Assembly (NCBI GenBank): GCA_018241405.1
Contig: JAFEDY010000009.1
Location: forward strand, 1-64,000
Reading direction: 5' to 3'
Length of the DNA: 64,000 bases
DNA from: Pseudomonadota bacterium
GTDB lineage: Bacteria; Pseudomonadota; Gammaproteobacteria; Burkholderiales; Burkholderiaceae_C
This document shows positions 45,371 through 55,819 of the stretch, one piece after another. The position numbers and the translations under genes are program-made. The notes under the pieces are model-generated. The model had not been told where the DNA came from and made no database searches. It was given only the letters and a program-made list of their open reading frames with translations. Position 1 is the stretch's first letter, and the number at the start of each line of letters is the position of its first letter.

Positions 45371-48256
45371 ATGGCTGCATCCACCACCCCAGTTCACGCC
45401 TTTGCCTCCACGCTCAAGACCTTCACCACGGCCTCGGGCAGCAAGGGCAAGTTCTTCTCGCTGCCTGCGCTGGCACACAAGTATCCGGGCGTGAACCGGC
45501 TGCCGGTGTCGATACGCATCGTGCTCGAGTCCGTGCTGCGCAACTGCGATGGGCGCAAGGTCACGGCCGAGCATGTGGCGCAGCTGGCCAGTTGGGGCGC
45601 CAAGGCGCCGCGCAAGGAAGAAATTCCGTTCGTGGTCTCGCGCGTCGTGCTGCAGGACTTCACGGGCGTGCCGCTGTTGGTGGACCTGGCCGCCATGCGC
45701 AGCGTGACCGGGCGCCTGGGCCGCGACCCGAAGAAGGTTGAACCCCTGGTGCCCGTGGACCTGGTGGTGGACCACTCCATCATGGTGGACCATTACGGCA
45801 GCAGGCAGGCGCTGGGCCTGAACATGAAGCTCGAATTCCAGCGCAACCGCGAGCGTTACGAATTCATGAAATGGGGCATGCAGGCCTTTGACACCTTTGG
45901 CGTCGTGCCCCCGGGCTTTGGCATCGTGCACCAGGTGAACCTGGAATACCTGGCGCGCGGCGTGCACCGGGGTGAGGGCGGCGTCTACTACCCCGACAGC
46001 CTGGTGGGCACCGACAGCCACACGACCATGATCAACGGCATTGGCGTGGTGGGCTGGGGCGTGGGCGGCATCGAGGCCGAGGCGGCGATGCTGGGCCAGC
46101 CCGTGTACTTCCTCACGCCCGACGTGGTGGGCATGGAGCTCACGGGCCGGCTGCGTGAGGGCGTGACGGCCACCGACCTGGTGCTTACCGTGACCGAGCT
46201 GCTGCGCAAGTCCAAGGTGGTGGGCAAGTTCGTGGAGTTCTTCGGCGAGGGCACGCGCACGCTGTCGGTGCCCGACCGCGCGACGATCGGCAACATGTCG
46301 CCCGAGTACGGCGCCACCATGGGCTTCTTCACGGTCGATGAAAAAACCATGGATTACCTGCGCGGCACGGGCCGCAGCGAGGCCGAGATCGAGACCCTGG
46401 AGGCCTACTTCAAGGCCCAGGGCCTGTTTGGCATCCCGCGCGCGGGCGACATCGACTATTCGCAGGTCGTGCACCTGGATCTGGGCGATGTCACGCCCAG
46501 CCTGGCCGGCCCCAAGCGCCCGCAGGACCGCATCGACCTGGGCCAGGTCAAGCAGCAGTTCACCAGCCTGTTCTCCAAGCCGGTGGCCGAAGCGGGCTTC
46601 AACCTGCCGCCCGGGCACCTGCATGAACGCTACCCAGTGCCGCAGCACCATGCCGCCGCCCCGGCCGTGCCCGACGAGCGCCAGGCCGTCGAAGGCGCGC
46701 CGCGCTCCGAGGCCGAGATGGTGCACAACAAGCCGCGCCTGGAGGTCCAGCACATCGACGCGCCCATGCACCATGCGCCCAGGGGCTCCCACCCCACGGT
46801 GGGCAGCGGCGACGTGCTGATCGCGGCCATCACCAGTTGCACCAACACCTCCAACCCCAGTGTGCTGCTGGCCGCGGGCCTGCTCGCCAAGAAGGCGGTG
46901 GAGGCGGGCCTCAAGGTACAGCCGCACATCAAGACCTCGCTGGCGCCGGGCTCGCGGATCGTCACCGAGTACCTGACCGAGACCGGCCTGCTGCCCTATC
47001 TGGAGAAGCTCGGCTTTGCCGTCGCCGGCTATGGCTGCACCACCTGCATAGGCAACGCGGGCGACCTGACGGCCGAGCTCAACGAGGCCATCACCCAGAA
47101 CAACCTGGTGTGCGCGGCCGTGCTCTCGGGCAACCGCAACTTCGAGGCGCGCATCCACCCCAACCTCAAGGCCAACTTCCTGGCCAGCCCGCCGCTGGTC
47201 GTGGCCTATGCCATCGCCGGAACCATGCTCAAGGATTTGATGACCGAGCCCGTGGGCCAGGGCACGCATGGGCGTGACGTGTTCCTGGGTGACATCTGGC
47301 CCAGCAGCGAGGAGGTGCACGCCCTCATGCAATACGCCATGAACGGCAAGGCCTTCCGCGAGAACTACGCCAAGGTCAAGACCGAGCCCGGCGCGCTGTG
47401 GGACCAGATCCATGGCGTGAGCGGCGATGTCTACGCCTGGCCCGACAGCACCTACATCGCCGAGCCGCCGTTCTTTGCCGACTTTGCCCTCGAATCCGGG
47501 GCCGGGCAGGGCGATGGTGCGGCCGTGCGCGGCGCGCGCATCATGGCGCTGTTTGGCGACTCCATCACCACCGACCATATCTCGCCCGCCGGCTCCATCA
47601 AGGAGAGCTCGCCCGCCGGCCGGTGGCTGCTGCAGCATGGCGTGGCCAAGCCCGACTTCAACAGCTACGGTGCGCGCCGTGGCAACCATGAGGTCATGAT
47701 GCGCGGCACCTTTGCCAACGTGCGCATCAAGAACCTGATGATCCCGCCGCTCGCCGACGGCTCGCGCGAGGAGGGCGGCATGACGCTGTACCAGGGCGAG
47801 GGCGTGCAGCGCGGCAGCAAGATGTCCATCTTCGATGCCGCCATGCAGTACATCGCAGGCAAGACGCCGACGGTGGTCTTTGCCGGCGAGGAATACGGCA
47901 CCGGCTCCAGCCGCGACTGGGCGGCCAAGGGCACGCAGCTCCTGGGCATCAAGGCCGTCATCGCCAAGAGCTTCGAGCGCATCCACCGCTCCAACCTGGT
48001 CGGCATGGGTGTGCTGCCGCTGCAGCTGCGCGCTGGCGACTCGTGGGAGAGCCTGGGCCTCAAGGGCGACGAGGTCATCGACGTGCTGCCCGACGCCGCG
48101 CTCACGCCGCAGAGCGAGGCGCGCGTGGTCATTCACCGCGCCGATGGTTCGCGCCAGGAAGTGGCGGTGACGCTGCGCATCGACACGCCCATCGAGGTGG
48201 ACTACTACCGCGCCGGCGGCATCCTGCCCTATGTGCTGCGGCAAATTTTGGGGTAA
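45371..48256 (+). CDS. acnA: Aconitate hydratase A
   Basis: Citrate-isocitrate isomerase of the TCA cycle, 961 residues. The 4Fe-4S cluster cysteines are in SCTNTSNPS and [10 protein letters not shown]. Other typical segments are [41 protein letters not shown] ([12 protein letters not shown]) and, in the swivelling domain, [15 protein letters not shown] and [16 protein letters not shown]. An insert of about 80 residues rich in His and Pro lies near residue 420. Start 45371 ([11 protein letters not shown]) is chosen over the open frame to 45098. Confidence 0.95.
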   Translation: MAASTTPVHAFASTLKTFTTASGSKGKFFSLPALAHKYPGVNRLPVSIRIVLESVLRNCDGRKVTAEHVAQLASWGAKAPRKEEIPFVVSRVVLQDFTGVPLLVDLAAMRSVTGRLGRDPKKVEPLVPVDLVVDHSIMVDHYGSRQALGLNMKLEFQRNRERYEFMKWGMQAFDTFGVVPPGFGIVHQVNLEYLARGVHRGEGGVYYPDSLVGTDSHTTMINGIGVVGWGVGGIEAEAAMLGQPVYFLTPDVVGMELTGRLREGVTATDLVLTVTELLRKSKVVGKFVEFFGEGTRTLSVPDRATIGNMSPEYGATMGFFTVDEKTMDYLRGTGRSEAEIETLEAYFKAQGLFGIPRAGDIDYSQVVHLDLGDVTPSLAGPKRPQDRIDLGQVKQQFTSLFSKPVAEAGFNLPPGHLHERYPVPQHHAAAPAVPDERQAVEGAPRSEAEMVHNKPRLEVQHIDAPMHHAPRGSHPTVGSGDVLIAAITSCTNTSNPSVLLAAGLLAKKAVEAGLKVQPHIKTSLAPGSRIVTEYLTETGLLPYLEKLGFAVAGYGCTTCIGNAGDLTAELNEAITQNNLVCAAVLSGNRNFEARIHPNLKANFLASPPLVVAYAIAGTMLKDLMTEPVGQGTHGRDVFLGDIWPSSEEVHALMQYAMNGKAFRENYAKVKTEPGALWDQIHGVSGDVYAWPDSTYIAEPPFFADFALESGAGQGDGAAVRGARIMALFGDSITTDHISPAGSIKESSPAGRWLLQHGVAKPDFNSYGARRGNHEVMMRGTFANVRIKNLMIPPLADGSREEGGMTLYQGEGVQRGSKMSIFDAAMQYIAGKTPTVVFAGEEYGTGSSRDWAAKGTQLLGIKAVIAKSFERIHRSNLVGMGVLPLQLRAGDSWESLGLKGDEVIDVLPDAALTPQSEARVVIHRADGSRQEVAVTLRIDTPIEVDYYRAGGILPYVLRQILG

Positions 48257-48330
48257 CCCCCTGTGGCGCTTCGCGCCTTCCCCCTGAAAGGGGGACGCCG
48301 CCTGCGCGGCGGGGCGGCCCTTGCGTAGGC
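48257..48330. repeat. GC-rich intergenic dyads after acnA
   Basis: Contains GGCGCTTCGCGCC and CCCCCTGAAAGGGGG, two hairpins in tandem, then GCCGCCTGCGCGGCGGGGCGG. This set is a familiar intergenic element of Comamonadaceae genomes and differs from the TAGCGCTTG family. It may act as a terminator. Confidence 0.5.
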
Positions 48331-48343
48331 CGACAATCGCGGC

Positions 48344-49558
48344 ATGCAGAAACAAGTCTTGATTGCCGGCGGCGGCATAGGCGGCCTGGCCGCGGCGCTG
48401 GGCAGTGCGCGTGCGGGTTGGGAGGTGCGGCTGTTCGAGCGCGCCGCCGCGTTTTCCGAGGTGGGCGCGGGCGTGCAGATCGGCCCCAACGTGGTGCGCC
48501 GCCTGCAGGCCTGGGGCCTGCAGCGCGCGCTGCAGGAAGTGGCGGCCTTTCCCGAGCGGCTGCAGGTGCGTAGCGCCCTCACGGGCGCCGAGCTGGGCGC
48601 GCTGCGCCTGGGCAGCCGGGCCATAGAGCGCTACGGCGCAGCCTACGCCACCATCCATCGGGCCGACCTGCACGGCCTGCTGCTGGCCGCGGTGCGCGAC
48701 CTGCCCCTGGTGCACCTGAACCTGGGGCAGACGGTGCAGGCGCACGCGGAGCAGGGCGGGGCGGTTCTGGCGCGCGTGGACTGCGGCGATGGCCGGAGCC
48801 TGGAGGTGGAGGGCGACGCCCTCATAGGCGCCGACGGCCTGCGCAGCCGCACGCGCGCGTGCCTGCTGGGCGAGGCGCCCACGCGCGTCTCGGGCCACCT
48901 GGCCTACCGTGCCGTGCTGTGCCAGGACCGGCTGCCCCAGGCGTTGCGGTCCAGCGCCGTCACGGTCTGGCTGGGCCCGCGCCTGCATGTGGTGCAGTAC
49001 CCGCTGCGCCGCGGCGAACTGCTCAACGTGGTGGCCATACGCCACGGCCGACCGCCGACCGATCTCGACGCCTGGGACCATGGCGCCAACGCTGCCGACC
49101 TGGAGGCCGCCCTGGCCCCTACCTGCACGCCGCTACAGGACCTGGTCCGCGCCGTGCCCCAGCTGGGCGATGGTTGGCGCCTGTGGCCGCTGCTTGACCG
49201 CCCGCCCGTCGCCGGCCCGCAGGAGATGGCGCGCGGCCTGGTGGCCCTGCTGGGCGATGCCGCCCACCCCATGCGCCCCTATCTGGCCCAGGGCGCGGGC
49301 ATGGCCATAGAGGACGCGGCCGAGCTGCAGCGCGCCCTGGCCATGCACGACCTGGAGGTAGGCCTGCGCCTGGCCCGCTACGCGCTCAACCGCTGGCAGC
49401 GCAACGCGCGCGTGCAGGAGCGCTCGCGCGCGAACGGCCGCATCTTCCACGCCACCGGTCCCATGCGCTGGGGGCGCGATCTGGCGATGCGCCTGCTGGG
49501 AGAGCGCCTGCTGGACTTGCCCTGGCTCTACCGTGGCGATGGTGCCAGCGCGCTGTGA
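48344..49558 (+). CDS. FAD-dependent aromatic monooxygenase
   Basis: Class A flavoprotein hydroxylase of 404 residues. The FAD GxGxxG motif is IAGGGIGGLAAALGSARAG, the DG motif is GADGLRSRTR, and the GD motif is LLGDAAHPMRPYLAQGAGMAIEDA. It resembles 3-hydroxybenzoate 6-hydroxylase and salicylate 1-hydroxylase types. The substrate cannot be assigned, because no aromatic ring-cleavage gene is adjacent. ATG 48344 gives the FAD motif at residue 5, normal for the class. Confidence 0.88.
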   Translation: MQKQVLIAGGGIGGLAAALGSARAGWEVRLFERAAAFSEVGAGVQIGPNVVRRLQAWGLQRALQEVAAFPERLQVRSALTGAELGALRLGSRAIERYGAAYATIHRADLHGLLLAAVRDLPLVHLNLGQTVQAHAEQGGAVLARVDCGDGRSLEVEGDALIGADGLRSRTRACLLGEAPTRVSGHLAYRAVLCQDRLPQALRSSAVTVWLGPRLHVVQYPLRRGELLNVVAIRHGRPPTDLDAWDHGANAADLEAALAPTCTPLQDLVRAVPQLGDGWRLWPLLDRPPVAGPQEMARGLVALLGDAAHPMRPYLAQGAGMAIEDAAELQRALAMHDLEVGLRLARYALNRWQRNARVQERSRANGRIFHATGPMRWGRDLAMRLLGERLLDLPWLYRGDGASAL

Positions 49559-49585
49559 CGGGCGCGGCTTGAATACTATAATTGT

Positions 49586-49632
49586 TATAGCTTGTAGCGC
49601 TTGATGGGCAATCGCTACGGGCATTTTTCACC
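49586..49632 (+). repeat. Comamonadaceae-type hairpin repeat
   Basis: TATAGCTTGTAGCGCTTGAT then GGGCAATCGCTACGGGCA and a T-run. The order of parts is the same as at 1671-1717. It sits between convergent genes. Confidence 0.65.
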
Positions 49633-50889
49633 TCAAGAATCGGCCTGCGGTGGACTCGGCAGCAGCCGGAACGCCGCCGCCCCCAGCACCAACAGCGCCG
49701 CGATGCATCCCATCACTGCCACGAATGGGTCCAGGCCCAGCCCCGGAGCCAGTGACGCCACCAGCCCCGTGAGCCACTGCATGGCGGCCACGCCCAGGAA
49801 CATGGCCATGGTGAACACCGCCATGGCCCGGCCCGTCAGCGCCGCCGGGTAGGCCGCGCGCACGTCGGCGTACTGCAGCACGATGAAGCCCGACAGCAGG
49901 CCCACGAGCAGCATGCAGCTCACGTCCAGCCAGGCCGAATGCAGCCAGGCCATGGCGGCAAAGAGCAGCGCCAGCAGCAGCGTGCAGGCCACGATCCAGC
50001 GTCGCCTGTTGGCCTGGCCCGGGTCCAGGCGGCCGAACAGCATGGGGCCGAGCAGCGCCACCACTGACAGCGCCAGCGCCACGTTGCCGCTTTGCACCAG
50101 CGAGAAGCCGTGGCGCGCGATCAGCATGGGCCCCAGCCACAGCCCGCGCAGCGAAATCAGGGCCGCATAGCTCACGGCGCCCAGCGCCACGATGCCCCAG
50201 GTGTGGGGCAGCAGAAACAGGGCGGCAAAACGTGCCACCGCCTCGCGCACCGATTCGCGCGGCGCGTCATGCTCCGGGGCACGCCCGGGCTCGCGCACGG
50301 CGCGCCACATCCACAGCCAGGCCAGAGCGGCCAGCAGCCCCAGCACCCAGAAGCCCGCGCGCCACGACCACAGCTGCACCATCCAGGCCAGCGGCGTGCC
50401 CGTGAACAGCATGCCCAGCGTGCCCAGCGCCATGGCCATGCCCGACATGGCGGCGAAACGCTGCGGCGCGAAATGCCGCGCAATGAACACCGTGCACACC
50501 AGGAAGGCCGGCGCGCAGCCTACGCCGATCAGCGCCTGCCCCAGCACCAGCAGGCCATAGCCCGGCGCCAGCGCTGACAGCAGTGCGCCCGCGATGCACA
50601 GCGGAAACGCCGCGAGGATGGTGCGGCGCACGCCGTACAGGTCTATGCCAATGCCCATGAACAGCTGCATGGCGCCAAAGCTGAAATGAAAGGTGGCGGC
50701 AAACAGCCCCAGCGCCTGCGGCGAGAGCCCAAAGTCGGCCTGCAGCGGCGCGGCCAGGATGGCAGCCACGGTGCGAAAGGCCGAGCTGAGTGCAAAGCCC
50801 GAGGTCAGCGCCACCAGCATCATCAGGGCCGCGTGCGGCGGCATGGGGGCTGGCTGCATGGCGGCGGGAGAGCTGCGGGCATCGGGCAT
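49633..50889 (-). CDS. MFS transporter
   Basis: A 418-residue major facilitator superfamily protein with 12 predicted helices. The helix 2-3 loop has GIGIDLYGVRRTILAAFP, close to the MFS motif A. It has MALGTLGMLFTGTPLAW in helix 5 and a central basic/acidic loop (REPGRAPEHDAPRESVR). Substrate unknown. The N-terminal MPDARSSPAAMQPAPM segment may include a later start. Confidence 0.85.
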   Translation of the reverse strand: MPDARSSPAAMQPAPMPPHAALMMLVALTSGFALSSAFRTVAAILAAPLQADFGLSPQALGLFAATFHFSFGAMQLFMGIGIDLYGVRRTILAAFPLCIAGALLSALAPGYGLLVLGQALIGVGCAPAFLVCTVFIARHFAPQRFAAMSGMAMALGTLGMLFTGTPLAWMVQLWSWRAGFWVLGLLAALAWLWMWRAVREPGRAPEHDAPRESVREAVARFAALFLLPHTWGIVALGAVSYAALISLRGLWLGPMLIARHGFSLVQSGNVALALSVVALLGPMLFGRLDPGQANRRRWIVACTLLLALLFAAMAWLHSAWLDVSCMLLVGLLSGFIVLQYADVRAAYPAALTGRAMAVFTMAMFLGVAAMQWLTGLVASLAPGLGLDPFVAVMGCIAALLVLGAAAFRLLPSPPQADS

Positions 50890-50999
50890 GGCCGCAAGGC
50901 TACACCGGCAGCGGGCGCCATGTGGATTGACGGTAGGTCGGGACTGGGCGCGCAGGCGCCGATAATCCGCGTTTTGCTTTTTTCCGTCAGGACGCTTGC

Positions 51000-51824
51000 G
51001 TGGACACTCTCTTGCTGCTCAAGGCCGCCATCATGGGCGTGGTCGAAGGGCTGACCGAATTCCTTCCCATCTCGTCGACCGGCCATCTGATCCTGGCGGG
51101 CTCGCTGCTGGGCTTTGATGACGCCAAGGCCAAGGTCTTCGACATCGCCATCCAGACCGGCGCCATCTTTGCCGTCATCCTGGTGTACTGGCAGCGCATT
51201 TGGGGCACCCTGGTGGCGTTGCCCACCCAGCGCCAGGCGCGGCGCTTTGCGCTCAACGTGCTGATCGGCTTCCTGCCGGCCGTGGTGCTGGGCCTGCTCT
51301 TGGGCAAGGCCATCAAGGCGCATTTGTTCACGCCCACCGTGGTGGCGTCCACCTTCATCATCGGCGGCTTCATCATCCTGTGGGCCGAGCGGCGCCAGCA
51401 GGCGGCGGTGCGCATTGCATCGGTGGACGACATGGGGCCATGGGATGCCTTGAAAGTGGGCCTGGTGCAATGCCTGGCCATGATTCCGGGCACCAGCAGG
51501 AGCGGCGCCACCATCATCGGCGGCATGCTGCTGGGCCTGTCGCGCAAGGCGGCGACCGACTATTCGTTCTTCCTGGCCATTCCCACGCTGATCGGCGCGG
51601 GGGTCTACAGCCTGTACAAGGAGCGCGCGCTGCTCTCCATGGCCGATGTGCCGCTGTTCGCCGTGGGCCTGGTGTTCTCGTTCATCAGCGCCTGGCTGTG
51701 CGTGCGCTGGCTGCTGCGCTACATCAGCACGCACAGCTTTGTGCCGTTTGCCTACTACCGCATTGCGTTTGGCCTGCTGGTGCTGGCCACGGCCTGGACG
51801 GGCGTGGTGACCTGGGCGGATTGA
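51000..51824 (+). CDS. uppP: Undecaprenyl-diphosphatase UppP
   Basis: Integral membrane phosphatase (BacA type, 274 residues) that dephosphorylates undecaprenyl diphosphate to recycle the cell-wall lipid carrier. Active-site motifs are [14 protein letters not shown] near the N-terminus and [10 protein letters not shown] in the middle. It starts with GTG at 51000, with AGGA upstream. Overexpression of homologues gives bacitracin resistance. Single gene, followed by a convergent hydrolase. Confidence 0.96.
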   Translation: MDTLLLLKAAIMGVVEGLTEFLPISSTGHLILAGSLLGFDDAKAKVFDIAIQTGAIFAVILVYWQRIWGTLVALPTQRQARRFALNVLIGFLPAVVLGLLLGKAIKAHLFTPTVVASTFIIGGFIILWAERRQQAAVRIASVDDMGPWDALKVGLVQCLAMIPGTSRSGATIIGGMLLGLSRKAATDYSFFLAIPTLIGAGVYSLYKERALLSMADVPLFAVGLVFSFISAWLCVRWLLRYISTHSFVPFAYYRIAFGLLVLATAWTGVVTWAD

Positions 51825-51831
51825 GGGGGCT

Positions 51832-52644
51832 TCAGTTTGTCAGCCGCCCCAGGTTGAGCAGCGTCGCCTCGATGGCCGCCGCCGTGGCCAGAGGCTGCTC
51901 CATGGGGAATAGGTGGCTGCCGTCGAGCATCATCACGCGCCCCTCGGTGATGCGCTGCGTCAGCGCCATGCCCATCTGGCGCATCTCCACCGAGTCGCGC
52001 CCGCCGATGAAGGCGGCAGGGCACTGCAGCGGGTGTGCCTTCAATAACCGCCCCAGGTTGTGCGGCATTGTGTTGTAGATCTGGGTCTCGATGGCACGGT
52101 CAAAGCCCAGCACGCGCTTGCCGTCCTGGTCTTGCAGGCCGTAGTCCACATAGTCCTGCAGCACGCGCGGGTCCCAGCGGGCAAAAGCCTTCTTGCGGCG
52201 AAAGTGCTCCAGCGCCTCCTTGGTGCTGGCCCAGCTGTTTCTGCGTGCACGGCTGATACGGCCGGGCGTTACCGCACCCACCACCTGTACCTGCTTGGCC
52301 ACGCCCAGTGCGCTGGCGCGCCAGCCGCCGATCAGGGGGGAGTCGATCAGCACCACGCCGCGCGCCAGCTCCGGGTGGCGCGCGGCCGCCATGACGCTCA
52401 GGAAGCCGCCCAGCGAGTGCCCCACGAGGAAGGCCGGCTCGCCCGTGCGCTGCTGCTGCTCGGCGGCAAAGTCGGCCAGCTGCTGCACCAGGTGCGGCCA
52501 GTTGTTGGTCACGGGGTAGCGCGCGTCGTGGCCGTAGCGCTCCACGGCACTGACATGGAAGCCGCGCTGGCGCAGCGCGCCGAACAGAACGCGGTAGGTG
52601 CCGGCGGGAAAACTGTTGGCGTGAGAGAAGACGATGGTGGCCAT
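51832..52644 (-). CDS. Alpha/beta hydrolase
   Basis: A 270-residue serine hydrolase fold protein. The nucleophile elbow is GHSLGG in FLVGHSLGGFLSVMAA, the oxyanion segment is FSHANSFPAGTY at the N-terminus, and the catalytic His is likely that in LDGSHLFPMEQP. Substrate unknown; no pathway context. ATG 52644 gives the typical N-terminus MATIVFSHANSF. Confidence 0.85.
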   Translation of the reverse strand: MATIVFSHANSFPAGTYRVLFGALRQRGFHVSAVERYGHDARYPVTNNWPHLVQQLADFAAEQQQRTGEPAFLVGHSLGGFLSVMAAARHPELARGVVLIDSPLIGGWRASALGVAKQVQVVGAVTPGRISRARRNSWASTKEALEHFRRKKAFARWDPRVLQDYVDYGLQDQDGKRVLGFDRAIETQIYNTMPHNLGRLLKAHPLQCPAAFIGGRDSVEMRQMGMALTQRITEGRVMMLDGSHLFPMEQPLATAAAIEATLLNLGRLTN

Positions 52645-52830
52645 GGTGTAGGGGGGAGCATGTTTCGCAAGTTCGGCCCGCGCCGCGCCTTGGGGGCTTT
52701 TGCATTGCGCGCAGGGCGGGCTGCGAACCGCCTGCTCCAAAAGGTGGCAGGGCGTTGAGGCGTGAAGTGATATGGAAATGATAGCCCGCAGCGCCTGTCA
52801 GCTGGGCGCTGGCGGCCGATTCCATCAGTG

Positions 52831-55446
52831 TCAGGGCGGGGCCAGCCGCTTGAGCTGGTAGAGCGCATCCAGCGCCTCGCGCGGGCTCAAGGCGTCGGGG
52901 TTGATCTGTGCCAGGGCCGATTCCACGGGGCTCGCTGCCTGGATCTCGGGCGCGGGCGGCGGGGCGAACAGGTCTACCTGCAGATCGTCCGCGCCGGCAC
53001 GCTCCTCCAGCGCCGCCAGCGTGTGGCGCGCGTGGTTCAGCACGGCGGCGGGCACGCCCGCCAGTTTTGCGACCTGGATGCCGTAGCTGCGGCTGGCCGG
53101 GCCGGGCTGTATCTCGTGCAGGAAGACGATGTCGTGGCCCGACTCGGTGGCGCCCACATGCACGTTCACGGCATGCGGGTGGCGCGCGGCCAGCTCGGTG
53201 AGCTCGAAGTAATGCGTGGCGAACAGCGTGAAGGCGCGGGTTTTGTCGTGCAGGTGCGTGGCGATGCCGCTGGCTAGCGCCAGGCCGTCGAAGGTGCTGG
53301 TGCCGCGGCCGATCTCGTCCATCAGCACCAGGCTGTGCGGCGTGGCGCCGTGCAGGATCTGCGCGGCCTCGGTCATCTCCAGCATGAAGGTGGACTGGGC
53401 GTTGGCCAGGTCGTCGGCCGCGCCTATGCGCGTGTGGATGGCGTCGATGGGGCCCAGGCGGCAGGCGGCGGCCGGCACATGGCTGCCCATGCTGGCGAGC
53501 AAAACGATCAAGGCCACCTGGCGCATATAGGTCGATTTACCGCCCATGTTGGGGCCGGTGATGATCTGCAGGCGCGTGTTGGCATTCAGGCGCGTGTGGT
53601 TGGGGATGAAGGCGCCGCTCGACGTCTCGGCCAACCGGTTCTCCACCACCGGGTGGCGGCCGGCCTCTATGTCTATGCAGGGTTGATCGACGAACTGGGG
53701 CGCGCACCAGTCGAGCGTGAGCGATCTTTCGGCCAGGCAACAGAGTACGTCCAGCTGGGCCAGCGCCTGCGCCAGCCTTGTGAGCTGCGGCACATGGGGC
53801 TGCAGCCGGTCGAGCACCTGTTCGTACAGCCATTTCTCGCGTGAGAGGCCCCGCTCCTGGGCCGACAGGGCCTTGTCCTCGAAGCTTTTCAGCTCGGGCG
53901 TGATGAAGCGCTCGGCGTTCTTCAGCGTCTGGCGCCGGCGGTAGTCATCGGGCACCTTGTCTACATGGCTGGCGGTGACCTCGATGTAGAAGCCGTGCAC
54001 CTTGTTGAACTGCACGCGCAGGTTGGGGATGGCGGTGCGCGCCTTCTCGCGGCCTTCGAGCTCCAGCAGGAAGTCGTCGCAGTTGTTCTGTATGGCGCGC
54101 AGCTCGTCGAGCTCGGCGTCGAAGCCCGGGGCGATCACGCCGCCGTCGCGCACCAGGGCGGCGGGCTCCTCCAGGATGGCGGCGCGCAGCAGCTCGGTGG
54201 CTGCCTGGGGCGGCTGCAGCTGGCCGAAGATTTGCGCCAAAAACGGCTCTGGCGCTTGACTGTTAAGCGCTAGCAGCTCTGCCTTTTGTAGCGTCTTGCA
54301 CAGCGCCACCAGCTCGCGCGGGCGCACCTGACGCAGCGCGATGCGCGCCGTGATGCGCTCCACGTCGCTCACGCCCTTGAGCTCGCCGCGCAGCAGCTGC
54401 CACGGGCCCTGGCCACTGCCCGCGCCGCGCAGCGCCTGCGTGGCGCCCAGGCGCTGGCGCGCGGCGCTGCGATCGCGTGCGGGCTCCAGCAGCCAGGTCT
54501 TGAGCAGGCGGCTGCCCATGCCGGTCATGCAGGTGTCGAGCAGCGAGAACAGCGTGGGCCCATCCTCGCCGCGCAGGGTCTTGACCAGTTCCAGGTTGCG
54601 CCGCGTGGCCAGCGGCAGGTGGATCAGCGCGTCGCTCTGCTGCACGCGCACGCCGTGCACATGGGTCAGGGCCCGGCCCTGCGTGTGCTCGGCGTATTGC
54701 AGCAGGGCGGCGGCGGCAGCGTGGGCGTCGTGCAGGCCCTCGGCATTCCAGGCCTGCAGGCCGGCCGCGCCCAGGTGTTCCAGCAGCTTGCGCTCGCCCA
54801 GGGCGCCGTCGAACTGCCAGTCGGGCCGCAGGCTCATGGGGCAGGTGAAGGCGCCGCCCTGGCGCAGCTGGTTCAGCTGCTCCTCAAAGCGCTGCGTGAT
54901 GCCGGCGCTGTAGATCAGCTCGCTGGGCGCGATGCGCGCCAGCCAGGCGCCCAGCTCGGCCTGCTGGCATTCGGCCAGCTGTACCACGCCCTGCGTCACC
55001 GACAGCCACGCCAGGCCGCAGCGCGCGCGCGCGCCCTGGTGCACGGCCAGCAGCAGCGATTCGCTCTTGTCGGACAGCAGCTCACTGTCCGTGAGCGTGC
55101 CGGGCGTGACCACGCGCACCACCTTGCGCTCGACCGGCCCCTTGGCCGCGCCCACCTCGCCCACCTGCTCGGCAATGGCGACGGATTCGCCCATCTTGAT
55201 CAGGCGGCCCAGGTAGTTCTCCAGTGCATGAAAGGGCACGCCTGCCATGGTCACGGGCTGGCCGGCCGACTGGCCGCGCTGGGTGAGCGTGATGTCCAAC
55301 AGGCGCGCCGCCTTCTCGGCGTCGGCGTAGAACAGCTCGTAGAAGTCGCCCATGCGGTACAGCAGCAGCGTGTCCGGGTGCTGGGCCTTGAGGGCCAGGT
55401 ACTGGGCCATCATGGGGGTGTGCCCGGAGATATCGAATTTGTCCAT
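52831..55446 (-). CDS. mutS: DNA mismatch repair protein MutS
   Basis: Mismatch recognition ATPase of 871 residues. The mismatch-binding N-terminal domain has the Phe-X-Glu motif in [18 protein letters not shown] (DFYELFY). Walker [14 protein letters not shown], Walker [17 protein letters not shown] and the helix-turn-helix [13 protein letters not shown] are all intact. An in-frame copy of the intergenic hairpin repeat encodes about 14 residues, around [11 protein letters not shown], in the core domain. The frame is not broken, so the gene should be functional. Confidence 0.96.
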   Translation of the reverse strand: MDKFDISGHTPMMAQYLALKAQHPDTLLLYRMGDFYELFYADAEKAARLLDITLTQRGQSAGQPVTMAGVPFHALENYLGRLIKMGESVAIAEQVGEVGAAKGPVERKVVRVVTPGTLTDSELLSDKSESLLLAVHQGARARCGLAWLSVTQGVVQLAECQQAELGAWLARIAPSELIYSAGITQRFEEQLNQLRQGGAFTCPMSLRPDWQFDGALGERKLLEHLGAAGLQAWNAEGLHDAHAAAAALLQYAEHTQGRALTHVHGVRVQQSDALIHLPLATRRNLELVKTLRGEDGPTLFSLLDTCMTGMGSRLLKTWLLEPARDRSAARQRLGATQALRGAGSGQGPWQLLRGELKGVSDVERITARIALRQVRPRELVALCKTLQKAELLALNSQAPEPFLAQIFGQLQPPQAATELLRAAILEEPAALVRDGGVIAPGFDAELDELRAIQNNCDDFLLELEGREKARTAIPNLRVQFNKVHGFYIEVTASHVDKVPDDYRRRQTLKNAERFITPELKSFEDKALSAQERGLSREKWLYEQVLDRLQPHVPQLTRLAQALAQLDVLCCLAERSLTLDWCAPQFVDQPCIDIEAGRHPVVENRLAETSSGAFIPNHTRLNANTRLQIITGPNMGGKSTYMRQVALIVLLASMGSHVPAAACRLGPIDAIHTRIGAADDLANAQSTFMLEMTEAAQILHGATPHSLVLMDEIGRGTSTFDGLALASGIATHLHDKTRAFTLFATHYFELTELAARHPHAVNVHVGATESGHDIVFLHEIQPGPASRSYGIQVAKLAGVPAAVLNHARHTLAALEERAGADDLQVDLFAPPPAPEIQAASPVESALAQINPDALSPREALDALYQLKRLAPP
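54239..54281 (-). repeat. Hairpin repeat embedded in mutS
   Basis: Read on the minus strand (the mutS sense strand) it is AGAGCTGCTAGCGCTTAACA, then GTCAAGCGCCAGAGCCG and six T. All parts of the intergenic family are kept: AGCTGCTAGCGCTT, a short loop, AAGCGC, AGAGCC and the T-run. It is in frame within mutS. Confidence 0.75.
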
Positions 55447-55819
55447 GAAAATCAGTGGCTTGCGTTTCTTCCCGGATCGCGTAGGGACAAATCAGGGCAT
55501 CGTCGATGTATTTTGCCAGTGCTGCCGGGCAGGATCAGGCGCTGCCGAGGTGCAGCAAGTGATGGCGTGTGCGACCGTGCGCTGGCCTGGGTGAGTGCTG
55601 TGTCCTTGCACATGAGCCCGTGCAAAAAAAGGGGGGCGGCTCCTGGAGAACCAAACAGGCCCCTCGCGGACCGCTCGCAATGAGCGCCGCGAAGCGCGCT
55701 TCGCGAATCGACACGGTTCCTGCGTCCAAAACGAAACGCGCTTCGCGCCCCAGCGGCAAATATCGCGCGCCGTGAAGGCGCTGCGATGCTGGCACGGCAA
55801 ATGCAAATAGCGGATCACC
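55447..55819. other. Divergent region mutS / acidic-repeat cassette
   Basis: A 373-bp gap between mutS and the first cassette gene. It contains an 18-bp perfect palindrome at 55688-55705 and a second copy of its right half at 55737-55747. No ORF of a known family is seen. Promoters for both directions must lie here, but I see no convincing -10/-35 pair. Confidence 0.5.
55688..55705. promoter_or_regulatory. 18-bp palindrome upstream of the cassette
   Basis: CGCGAAGCGCGCTTCGCG is a perfect dyad 115 bp upstream of the first gene. Its right part CGCGCTTCGCG occurs again at 55737-55747, exactly 42 bp away, about four helical turns. It could be an operator pair or a stem-loop. Confidence 0.4.

Noticed and set aside
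46600..46760. Possible foreign insert in acnA (His/Pro-rich segment near residue 420)
   Set aside because: The frame and flanking motifs continue normally, and aconitases vary in this linker; no evidence of transfer.
45218..49081. Very long minus-strand open frame (about 1287 codons) opposite acnA and the monooxygenase gene
   Set aside because: It is antisense to two certain genes, has a His/Gln/Arg/Gly-rich composition typical of GC-rich shadow frames and matches no family.
55447..55819. Attachment site or integrase remnant marking the cassette as an island
   Set aside because: No tRNA, direct repeat pair or integrase fragment is visible, and composition is like the flanks. The right end is outside the window.
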